From assembly GCA_964568355.1 (NCBI GenBank), contig CAZMRK010000065.1, positions 1 to 5,737 of the forward strand: a DNA stretch of 5,737 bases, written 5' to 3'. Positions 1 to 5,659 of this stretch are shown piece by piece (position 1 is the first letter of the stretch; every line of letters begins with the position of its first letter). Position numbers and translations under genes: made by a program. Origin of the DNA: JAJPJX01 sp964568355 (GTDB taxonomy: Bacteria > Acidobacteriota > Terriglobia > Bryobacterales > Bryobacteraceae). Under the pieces are notes generated by a model. That model was not told the DNA's origin. It searched no databases and worked only from the letters and a program-made list of their open reading frames with translations.

Positions 1-1
1 G

Positions 2-313
2 CTGGGCGGCGATCTGCTGTTGACGATTCATGCCCATCGCGGCGCCGATACGGGTATTTACGTGCGGCTGATCGATTTCGCCGGAGACCGTTGGCGGCCC
101 CTGGCCGAAACCCTGATTTACGGAGGCGGTTCCCGGCCGCAAACCAGGGAAGGCCAGGCGATGGCGGAGATGTTTCAGTCCCTGCGCTTCGGGCAGCCAT
201 CCCTGTTACGCCTGAGTAACGGAGAAGTCCTGGCCGCGCACTGGTCCATCGAGGATGGGCAGGGCCGCATCCGGGCCCACCGGCTGAGGTTGAAAGAAGC
301 GCTCAGCGCTTAG
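2..313 (+). CDS. C-terminal end of a probable sialidase-family (BNR-type) protein, 5' partial
   Basis: The frame is open from the left edge to a TAG at 311-313, leaving about 103 residues of the C-terminus; the true start lies outside the window. The visible part has short beta-strand-like segments, including GIYVRLIDFAGDRW, then QPSLLRLSNGEVLAAHW, then EDGQGRIRAHRLRL. The pattern of hydrophobic strand, 'P-S-x-x-R-L-x-[DN]-G-[DE]-x-L-x-x-x-W' and 'E-x-G-Q-G-x-I-R-x-x-R' is one I associate with the last blades of sialidase/neuraminidase-like six-bladed propellers that are common in Acidobacteria and Planctomycetes. No complete Asp-box (SxDxGxTW) is visible, and the catalytic Arg/Tyr/Glu residues would lie upstream. 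If correct, the protein acts on glycans outside the cytoplasm, but a non-catalytic propeller is equally possible. It is 372 bases upstream of the exporter operon and is probably not co-transcribed with it. Confidence 0.6.
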   Translation: MGGDLLLTIHAHRGADTGIYVRLIDFAGDRWRPLAETLIYGGGSRPQTREGQAMAEMFQSLRFGQPSLLRLSNGEVLAAHWSIEDGQGRIRAHRLRLKEALSA

Positions 314-330
314 CGCTCAGCTTTCAGCTA
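298..330. repeat. Short imperfect tandem repeat (14-base unit, about 2.3 copies)
   Basis: AGCGCTCAGC occurs at 298-307 and again at 312-321, 14 bases apart, followed by a third partial AGCT unit. The core AGCGCT is itself palindromic. The array spans the last codons (Leu-Ser-Ala) and the TAG stop of the sialidase-like gene, so the repeat may have set the exact C-terminus. It is a simple low-copy repeat; I see no function beyond possible slippage. Confidence 0.6.
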
Positions 331-355
331 GTAATGTGACCGGATGATTCGGTTC

Positions 356-417
356 GTCCGCTTGCTGTCGCGCGCGGTTCCGTTCCGCCACGGAACCGCG
401 ACCGCAAGGGAGCGGAC
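356..417. repeat. Large REP-like palindrome (interrupted three-segment stem)
   Basis: The inner stem is a perfect 10-bp match, CGCGGTTCCG (373-382) with CGGAACCGCG (391-400), around an 8-base loop. An outer stem follows: TTGC (362-365) pairs with GCAA (404-407), and GTCCGC (356-361) pairs with GCGGAC (412-417). There are internal bulges at 366-372/401-403 and 408-411. No T-run follows on either strand, so a classical intrinsic terminator is unlikely. The layout, a GC-rich imperfect palindrome in an intergenic gap, fits a REP/MITE-like dispersed repeat. The segment with ACCGCAAGGGAGCGG is reminiscent of repeats I have seen in Solibacter-type genomes, but copy number cannot be judged from this window. 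Confidence 0.65.
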
Positions 418-552
418 CTCACCGCTAAGACATCCGCCGGCTATTTCCGAAGTCCTCTACTTCTTCCGTCGCTGTCCCAGTACCCGTGTTTCTGGTATGT
501 AACGTGCACGCGTTCCAGCCCGATTACGTACAGCTTGCCATTTACTGAACTT

Positions 553-599
553 ACTCGGCCTCGTAAGCCGGAGTATGTGCCGTAGCGGCACAGGAGTAT
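553..599 (+). other. Two adjacent hairpins and a flanking direct repeat in the operon leader
   Basis: The first hairpin is ACTCGGC (553-559) with GCC-G-GAGT (567-574), a 7-bp stem with a single bulged G at 570. The second is a perfect 7-bp stem, TGTGCCG (576-582) with CGGCACA (586-592), and a TAG loop. The heptamer GGAGTAT occurs at 570-576 and again at 593-599, directly flanking the second hairpin. The group ends 86 bases before the first start codon of the operon. It could be a structured 5' leader or a protein-binding site. No U-tract follows, so it is not a simple terminator. The structure is read directly; the role is unknown. Confidence 0.4.
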
Positions 600-671
600 C
601 CCGCGCGGAACAAAAAATATCGTCGGAACCGCTAAACATTTTGGAGCGGCCGGACGTCTAACTGACCAAAT

Positions 672-675
672 GAGG
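672..675 (+). promoter_or_regulatory. Probable ribosome binding site of the first adaptor gene
   Basis: GAGG lies 10 bases before the ATG at 686. It is a modest Shine-Dalgarno match at slightly long spacing. It supports 686 as the start, which is also the only in-frame ATG that keeps the full lipoprotein signal peptide. Confidence 0.45.
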
Positions 676-685
676 CACAAGCGCC

Positions 686-1744
686 ATGAGTGTCGCCGCC
701 AGCCGCGATGATGCGCCGCTATGGTTTCTGCTGCTGGCTATCGTCTTTTCCACAGCTTGTGGAAAGGTTTCGCATCCTCCCACGGCACATGCGGCGACGG
801 TTACCGCCCCTGCCGGTCGCATTGCTCTTCCAGGGCAACGGGATCGCCAATTCCGTTTGAACGGCACAGTCCACGCGGTCCGTGTCTTTGCCGTGCAGGT
901 TCCGCAGATTACCGGGCAGGGCGGACGGATTACCCTGACCAGGTTAGTTGCCAACGGCTCCAAGGTGCAAAAGGGCGATCTTCTGGTGGAGTTCGACCGT
1001 ACCCAGCAGCTCGATAACGCCCGCGACGCCCAGGCCAAGTTCGACGACCTGAGCCACCAGGTGGACCAGAAACGCGCCCAGAACCGCAGCGACGAGGAGA
1101 AGCGGTCGAGCGACCTCCAGAAGGCCGAAGCGGACCTGGAGCGCGCCCGTATCCAACTGCGAAAAGGACAGTTACTGAGCGAGATCGACCGGCTCAAGAA
1201 CGAAGCCAAGCTGGAAGACGCCGAGGCCCACGTGGCCAGCCTCCGGAAATCGAACCGCTTTCACGACCTGGCTGGCGCAGCGGCGCTGCGCATTCTGGAG
1301 TTGCAGCGCGACCGCCAGAAGGTGCAACTGGAACGCGCCTTGAGCAACGCCGCCCGCCTGCAACTGCATGCCCCGCTGGCGGGCATGGTCGCGCTCGAAA
1401 ACGTCTGGCGCAACGGCTCCATGGGTCATGCCCAGGAAGGCGACCAGCTTTGGTCGGGCCAGGTTCTGCTGCGGATCTTCGATCCCTCGGAGATGAGCAT
1501 CCACGCCCTGGTAGGCGAGCCCGACGGGGCCCTGTTATCGCCCGGCAAGCAGGTGAAGGTCCGCCTGGACGCCTACCCCGACCTGCTGTTTCCGGCGCGC
1601 TTTGAGGCAGCCAGCCCGGTGGCTTCTTCGGCCCTGGGCAGCCCGATCAAGACTTTTGCCGCCCGTTTCCGGCTGGAGGTGAGCGACCCGCACCTGCTGC
1701 CGGATCTTTCCGCCGCAGTCATCCTGGAGCCGGAGACGCCATGA
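686..1744 (+). CDS. HlyD/MacA-type periplasmic adaptor, predicted lipoprotein, short C-terminus
   Basis: A 352-residue adaptor (membrane fusion protein) expected to link an inner-membrane exporter to an outer-membrane channel. The N-terminus is a lipoprotein-type signal: hydrophobic residues 11-21, then FSTAC with Cys25 as the likely lipidated residue (it fits the PROSITE lipobox rule, although Ser at -3 is not the usual Leu). The first half of the barrel-sandwich (lipoyl-like) domain is about 57-105, ending VQKGDLLVEFD. A long charged alpha-helical hairpin, rich in Q, E, R, K and A, covers about 106-222. The second lipoyl half is about 226-266 (LHAPLAGMV ... EGDQLWSGQVLLRIFD). A beta-barrel follows to the end. 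The protein stops at about residue 352 with no recognisable membrane-proximal domain, and the 'RPGM' motif of its two neighbours is replaced by LPDLS. It is the first gene of the operon, and its stop overlaps the next start (ATGA). The family call is firm; substrate and partner are inferred from context. Confidence 0.88.
   Translation: MSVAASRDDAPLWFLLLAIVFSTACGKVSHPPTAHAATVTAPAGRIALPGQRDRQFRLNGTVHAVRVFAVQVPQITGQGGRITLTRLVANGSKVQKGDLLVEFDRTQQLDNARDAQAKFDDLSHQVDQKRAQNRSDEEKRSSDLQKAEADLERARIQLRKGQLLSEIDRLKNEAKLEDAEAHVASLRKSNRFHDLAGAAALRILELQRDRQKVQLERALSNAARLQLHAPLAGMVALENVWRNGSMGHAQEGDQLWSGQVLLRIFDPSEMSIHALVGEPDGALLSPGKQVKVRLDAYPDLLFPARFEAASPVASSALGSPIKTFAARFRLEVSDPHLLPDLSAAVILEPETP
1741..1744 (+). 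other. ATGA start/stop overlap, adaptor 1 to adaptor 2
   Basis: The ATG at 1741-1743 overlaps the TGA at 1742-1744. GGAG at 1732-1735 sits 5 bases upstream, so new initiation as well as re-initiation is plausible. The overlap indicates translational coupling. Confidence 0.85.
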
Positions 1745-2985
1745 AAGCCAAAAGCGGCAGGGCGCGGCTGTGGGCCGTCCTGGCCACCGCCGTGGTCACG
1801 CTGGTTGCCACCGGCGCGGGAGCGTATCGCTGGAGCCGGATGCAGTTGGGCGAGACCTTTCCCTCCGCGCCGGTACGGAAGGGCGAATTTCTCGTAATTG
1901 TCCGCTGTCGCGGCGAGCTCAAAGCCCGGCGCGCGGTACAGGTGAATGCGCCGGTCAATGTGCCCGAGTTGCGCATCGTCTGGCTGGCGCCCTCCGGCGG
2001 TCCGGTGCGGGAAGGCGACGTCATCATCCGCTTCGATCCCAGCAGCGCCAAACAGCAGCTTCAGGAGAAGAAAGCAGCCTTCCAGCAGGCCCAGGCCACC
2101 CTGGACCAGGCCGTGGCGCAGGCCCGCATCACCGCCGAGCAGGACAAACTGGACCTGGCCAACTCGCGCTACGAGGTGGAGCGCGCCAGGCTGGAAGCCT
2201 CCAAGCAGGAGATCGTCAGCGCGATCCAGGGCGAGCTCAGCCTGATCGATCTCAAGCTGGCGCAAAAGAATCTGCGCATGGAGGAGGCCACCGTGGCGCT
2301 GCACGCGGCGTCGGATGCCGCCAAAATCGCCTCGCTGACCCGCCTGCGCGATCAGGCCAAGACCGAGGTGGAGATTACCGAGGGCCGCCTGGCTCGCATG
2401 GAGTTGAAGACTCCCATTTCCGGCATCATCAATTTTCTCCCCAACTATTCGCAAGGCTGGGTGAACGCGAAGCCGTTTAAGGTGGGCGACCAGGCCTGGC
2501 CAGGCGGCAGTCTCGCCGAGGTTCCGGACCTGACCACGCTCGAAATGGAAGGCAAAATCGACGAGATCGATCGTGGCCGTATCGGCGTGGGAAATGAGGC
2601 CCGGGTGCATATCGATTCTCTGCCCGAGATCACCTTCGCCGCCAAACTGTCCTCCATCTCCCTGCTGACCGAACAGAGCTTTGAGTGGCCCCCTACCAGC
2701 AGTTTTCGCGCCTTCGGCCACATTCAGAAACCGGATCCACGCCTGCGGCCCGGCATGAACGGCGGCATGGACGTAGTGGTCAACCGGCTGCCCGATGCTA
2801 TCAGCATTCCCGCCAAGGCGCTGTTCACGCGCCACGGCAAGCCCACCGTCTATGTCGCGCAGAAGGCCGGCTACCGCCCGGTCGAGGTGCAGGTGGCGGC
2901 GCGCAATCCCGACGAAGTAGCCATTCGCGGTATCGGCCCGGGCAGCGTGGTTTCGCTCGTGGACCTGGAGAAACAGACGCAATGA
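1741..2985 (+). CDS. HlyD/MacA-type periplasmic adaptor, membrane-anchored (second of three)
   Basis: A 414-residue adaptor. A basic N-terminus (MKAKSGRARL) precedes one hydrophobic segment at about 11-29 without a lipobox, so it is probably an uncleaved inner-membrane anchor with the rest in the periplasm. The first lipoyl half is about 57-99 (RGEL ... VREGDVIIRFD). A long helical hairpin covers about 100-220. The second lipoyl half is about 221-265 and has an extra loop (about 233-252) before VGDQAWPGGSLAEVPDL. The beta-barrel runs from about 266 and contains EIDRGRIGVG and LRPGMNGGMDV (335-345). A membrane-proximal domain at about 352-410 (ISIPAKALF ... PVEVQV ... GSVVSLVDL) completes the MacA-like architecture. 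The start at 1741 overlaps the upstream stop as ATGA, with GGAG at 1732-1735, 5 bases upstream. The end overlaps the third adaptor in the same way. It is clearly related to, but divergent from, the third adaptor. Confidence 0.9.
   Translation: MKAKSGRARLWAVLATAVVTLVATGAGAYRWSRMQLGETFPSAPVRKGEFLVIVRCRGELKARRAVQVNAPVNVPELRIVWLAPSGGPVREGDVIIRFDPSSAKQQLQEKKAAFQQAQATLDQAVAQARITAEQDKLDLANSRYEVERARLEASKQEIVSAIQGELSLIDLKLAQKNLRMEEATVALHAASDAAKIASLTRLRDQAKTEVEITEGRLARMELKTPISGIINFLPNYSQGWVNAKPFKVGDQAWPGGSLAEVPDLTTLEMEGKIDEIDRGRIGVGNEARVHIDSLPEITFAAKLSSISLLTEQSFEWPPTSSFRAFGHIQKPDPRLRPGMNGGMDVVVNRLPDAISIPAKALFTRHGKPTVYVAQKAGYRPVEVQVAARNPDEVAIRGIGPGSVVSLVDLEKQTQ
2982..2985 (+). other. ATGA start/stop overlap, adaptor 2 to adaptor 3
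   Basis: The ATG at 2982-2984 overlaps the TGA at 2983-2985. The nearest GGAG (2967-2970) is 11 bases upstream, a weak site, so termination-reinitiation coupling is likely. Confidence 0.85.
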
Positions 2986-4271
2986 CGGTTCCCCGCAAGG
3001 GTCTTCTCTTCGTTCCGGCCGCCCTGTTGTCGCTGGCCATGCTCGGATGGGCCGGTCTGGCCCTTTCCCACAAGCGGCCGACGGTGGGAGGCGCAACGGT
3101 TCCTACAACGGTGGTGCGGCGCGGCGATGTCACCGTCACCGTGACGGCACGCGGAGAGCTGCAGGGCGGCAACTCCGAGATGCTGACCGCCCCCATGACC
3201 GGCGGTGGGGAGCTGGCCATCACTTCCCTGCGCGAACCCGGCGAAGTGGTGCAGGCGGGCGATGTAGTCGTCCAGTTCGATACCACCGAACAGGAGTACA
3301 AGCTCCGGGAGGCGGAAGCCGACCTGGCGGAGGCGGAGCAGCAGGTCCTCCAGGCACAGGCCGGCAGCCAGGCCATTGAAGAAGAGGCGCGGTACTCGCT
3401 CATTCAAGCCAAGGCCGAGCTGCGCCAGGCCGAATTGGAGGAGCGCCGGAATCCCATCGTCGCCACCATCATCGCGCGGCAGAATACCCTGGCGGTGGAG
3501 GCCGCCCAGGACCGCCTTCGCCAGATCGAGCACGACGTGGCCAATCGCAAGGCCAACACGGAGGCGGGCGTTGCGATCCAGGAAGCCGCGCGCGATAAGG
3601 CCAAGGTGAAGGCGGAAACGGCGCGGAAGAATATCGAATCGATGACCCTGCGCGCGCATTCGAACGGCTACGTTTCCATCCAGGCCAATACGAGCGGGAA
3701 CATTATGTTCTTCGGGATGCAACTGCCGATGCTCCAGGTGGGCGATACGGTGCGCCCGGGAATGGCCGTGGCCCAGATTCCGGATCTGCGCAACTGGGAG
3801 GTGACCGCCACCATCGGCGAGCTCGACCGCGGGCACCTGGCCGCCGGCCAGAAGGTTACGGTGCGCGTGGTGGCGGTGCCGGGCCGTGTCTACACGGGGA
3901 AGGTGAAGGACATCGGCAGCACCTCGGGGCCGCCCTGGGACCGTCATTTCGATTGCAAAATCGCCCTCGACAACCCTTCGCCGGAGCTGCGGCCGGGCAT
4001 GAGCTCGAATATCCTGATCACGACCGAAGTGCTGCAGGGCGTGCTCTGGCTGCCTTCCCAGGCTTTGTTTGAAAGCGACAGCCGGAAGTTCGTCTACCTG
4101 CAATCGGGATCGGCGTTCGTTCCGCATGATATCTCCCTGGTGCGCCGCAGCGAGAGCCAGGTGGTGGTCACCGGGGTCAATGAAAAGCAGGTGGTGGCGC
4201 TCACCGCGCCCGATCAGCAGGACCGCAAGAAAGGACGCGCCGGCGGAGCGATCCAGGCGATCTCCAGATGA
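2982..4271 (+). CDS. HlyD/MacA-type periplasmic adaptor, membrane-anchored (third of three)
   Basis: A 429-residue adaptor. I chose the ATG at 2982 because it overlaps the previous stop (ATGA) and opens with a basic stretch plus hydrophobic segment (MTVPRKGLLFVPAALL, membrane span about 7-29). The frame stays open back to 2685, but that part lies inside the second adaptor gene and reads as shadow coding. The first lipoyl half is about 57-100 (ARGEL ... VQAGDVVVQFD). The helical hairpin is about 101-218, rich in A, E, Q and R. The second lipoyl half is about 219-268, with an unusual hydrophobic loop IMFFGMQLPML (241-251) before VGDTVRPG and AQIPDL. The beta-barrel contains GELDRGHLAAGQ and ends at LRPGMSSNI (336-344). 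The membrane-proximal domain is about 350-410. The C-terminal tail (DRKKGRAGGA) is basic. It probably works with the other two adaptors and the overlapping permease. Confidence 0.9.
   Translation: MTVPRKGLLFVPAALLSLAMLGWAGLALSHKRPTVGGATVPTTVVRRGDVTVTVTARGELQGGNSEMLTAPMTGGGELAITSLREPGEVVQAGDVVVQFDTTEQEYKLREAEADLAEAEQQVLQAQAGSQAIEEEARYSLIQAKAELRQAELEERRNPIVATIIARQNTLAVEAAQDRLRQIEHDVANRKANTEAGVAIQEAARDKAKVKAETARKNIESMTLRAHSNGYVSIQANTSGNIMFFGMQLPMLQVGDTVRPGMAVAQIPDLRNWEVTATIGELDRGHLAAGQKVTVRVVAVPGRVYTGKVKDIGSTSGPPWDRHFDCKIALDNPSPELRPGMSSNILITTEVLQGVLWLPSQALFESDSRKFVYLQSGSAFVPHDISLVRRSESQVVVTGVNEKQVVALTAPDQQDRKKGRAGGAIQAISR
4268..4271 (+). other. ATGA start/stop overlap, adaptor 3 to permease
   Basis: The ATG at 4268-4270 overlaps the TGA at 4269-4271. 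Only a weak AGG (4255-4257) lies upstream, so permease translation probably depends on ribosomes finishing the adaptor gene. Confidence 0.85.
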
Positions 4272-5521
4272 ATCTGCGGCGATATTTTTCGGATTTTTCG
4301 CAGGCGGCCGACAACCTGCGCGCGCAGAAGACCCGCACCTTTCTCACCGCCCTCGGCATCGTCTTTGGCGTGGGCTCGGTGATCGGCATGCTTTCGATCG
4401 GCGCCGGAGCCCGCGAGGAGTCGCTGCGCTTCATCGAGCAATTGGGCGTCCGCAACGTGCTGATCGATTCGCGGCCCGCCACCAGCCGTGAGGAATTGCA
4501 GCAGCGCCGTCGCTCCTCTCCCGGCCTGACGGAACGGGACGTGCGCATTCTGCAGACGAATATCGAATCCCTGGAGATGCTTTCGGCGCGCCGCACACTG
4601 CATCCAGGCAAGGTCCTGCCCAAGCCGGCGCGCGAACTGCCCGAGCTTTACGGTGTGCGCCCCTCCTACGCCACGATTCACAACCTGCATCCCGCGGAAG
4701 GAGTATTCTTCGATGCCGGCCACGACGCCACCAGCGCCGCGGTCTGCGTGCTCGGCGAAGGCGCCAAGGTGAGCCTGCTCGGATATGGCCCGGCTCTCGG
4801 CAAGTTCGTCAAGGTGAACGACGTCTGGATGGAGGTGGTCGGAGTGCTGGGCGAGCAGGTGATGGCCGGCTCGCAAAACCTGGGCGGCCAGATGCAGGAC
4901 CTCAACAACGCCGTCTATATTCCACTCAACACCTTCCAGTATCGCTTCTGGGACAACAGCAGCTTCATGAAGGATGAGCTGGACGGCATCGACCTGCGGC
5001 TCCGTCCCGGCTCGGACAGCATCGAAGTCGCCAAGATCGTGACTGCTATCCTGAACTCCACTCATCACAATACGCAGGACTTCACCGTCACGATTCCGGC
5101 GGCCCTGCTGGCCCAGCAGCAGCGCACGCAGACCATCTTCACGTACGTGATGGTGGCGATCGCGGCGATCTCGCTGCTGGTGGGTGGGATCGGCATCATG
5201 AACATCGTGCTGGCAACGGTGCTGGAGCGGACCCGGGAGATCGGCGTGCGCCGCGCTACGGGAGCCCGCCGCAACGACATTGTGCGCCAGTTTCTCACCG
5301 AATCGATTCTCATCTCGGTAGCCGGGGGCGTGATCGGCGTGGCATTCGGCTTTTTCCTGTCCTGGCTGATTGCCAAAAGCGCCGAGTGGAAGACCATTGT
5401 TACGCCGGCCTCGGTGGTGATCGCTTTCGGCGTATCGGTGGCGGTGGGCGTGGTGTTCGGAATCTATCCCGCCGTCAAGGCGTCGCAGATCAACCCAATC
5501 GACGCGCTGCGGTACGAATAG
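4268..5521 (+). CDS. MacB-type ABC exporter permease (MacB_PCD plus FtsX domains), no ATPase domain
   Basis: A 417-residue inner-membrane permease. Transmembrane segments are at about 25-46, 289-317, 343-369 and 380-402, the four-helix topology of MacB/LolC/FtsX proteins. A large periplasmic domain lies between the first and second (about 47-285, MacB_PCD-like). The signature after TM2 is easily recognised: LLVGGIGIMNIVLATVLERT, then REIGVRRATGARRNDI. The terminus FGIYPAVKASQINPIDALRYE (397-417) is a typical MacB-family ending. It begins directly with NLRAQKTRTFLTALGI, so the N-terminal nucleotide-binding domain of classical MacB is absent, and no Walker A, Walker B or ABC signature occurs anywhere in the protein. 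It must rely on a separate ATPase encoded elsewhere. It is the last gene of the operon, with its start overlapping the third adaptor (ATGA). Members act by mechanotransmission, moving substrates from periplasm to outside; the substrate here is unknown. Confidence 0.92.
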   Translation: MNLRRYFSDFSQAADNLRAQKTRTFLTALGIVFGVGSVIGMLSIGAGAREESLRFIEQLGVRNVLIDSRPATSREELQQRRRSSPGLTERDVRILQTNIESLEMLSARRTLHPGKVLPKPARELPELYGVRPSYATIHNLHPAEGVFFDAGHDATSAAVCVLGEGAKVSLLGYGPALGKFVKVNDVWMEVVGVLGEQVMAGSQNLGGQMQDLNNAVYIPLNTFQYRFWDNSSFMKDELDGIDLRLRPGSDSIEVAKIVTAILNSTHHNTQDFTVTIPAALLAQQQRTQTIFTYVMVAIAAISLLVGGIGIMNIVLATVLERTREIGVRRATGARRNDIVRQFLTESILISVAGGVIGVAFGFFLSWLIAKSAEWKTIVTPASVVIAFGVSVAVGVVFGIYPAVKASQINPIDALRYE

Positions 5522-5542
5522 ATCGCGAAAGTCGGGCTAAAC

Positions 5543-5560
5543 CCAATACTGTTCAGTTAA
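5543..5560. mobile_element. Possible terminal inverted repeat of an IS4-like insertion sequence
   Basis: The AT-rich motif CCAATACTGTTCAGTTAA starts 22 bases after the permease stop. From memory it resembles IS4-family element ends, which carry a conserved CAGTTAA core. If so, an element would begin here and continue right, beyond the window. No transposase domain can be read in the remaining 180 bases, and no partner repeat or target-site duplication is visible, so this is only a pointer. Confidence 0.3.
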
Positions 5561-5659
5561 ATCGGTGGGCTCTCGGAGCTGCTGGGCTAACTTCCGAGTT
5601 GCCGAAGATGACCGGAGCTCGCGGTAAACCCTTTTCCGTCAGGGAGGATTTGTTTGGCG

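Larger units (their letters stand above)
314..685. other. Intergenic region between the sialidase-like gene and the exporter operon
   Basis: This is 372 bases without a convincing gene. It is less GC-rich than the flanking genes (about 53% over 541-600). It holds the tail of the tandem repeat, the palindrome at 356-417 and the paired hairpins at 553-599. I looked for -35/-10 pairs. TTGCCA at 535-540 resembles a -35 box but has no matching -10 box about 17 bases downstream, and the A-rich stretch at 610-620 lacks a partner. The operon promoter presumably lies here, but I cannot place it. The minus-strand open frame at 441-680 is treated under findings and is not annotated as a gene. Confidence 0.7.

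Noticed and set aside
356..417. Palindrome as an intrinsic terminator of the sialidase-like gene
   Set aside because: The stem is strong but no T-run follows on either strand; a Rho-independent terminator is therefore not supported.
535..563. TTGCCA (535-540) as a -35 box for the operon
   Set aside because: The hexamer 17 bases downstream (GCCTCG) does not resemble a -10 box, and other spacings give no better match.
670..711. Thirteen-codon basic mini-ORF (ATG 670) overlapping the first adaptor start
   Set aside because: It has no ribosome binding site of its own, and the ATG forms part of the GAGG region; probably chance.
2685..2981. N-terminal extension of the third adaptor frame back to 2685
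   Set aside because: It lies wholly inside the second adaptor gene, is rich in Arg/His/Gly as expected of shadow translation, and the ATGA start at 2982 followed by a membrane anchor is a far better start.
1573..3096. Long minus-strand open frame (about 507 codons) opposite adaptors 1 to 3
   Set aside because: It is a GC-rich antisense shadow: the + strand frames have clear domains, while this peptide has no recognisable motifs and crosses three real gene boundaries.
2871..4127. Long minus-strand open frame (about 418 codons) opposite adaptor 3
   Set aside because: Its composition (rich in R, H, G, L) and lack of motifs mark it as the complement of the strongly supported adaptor gene.
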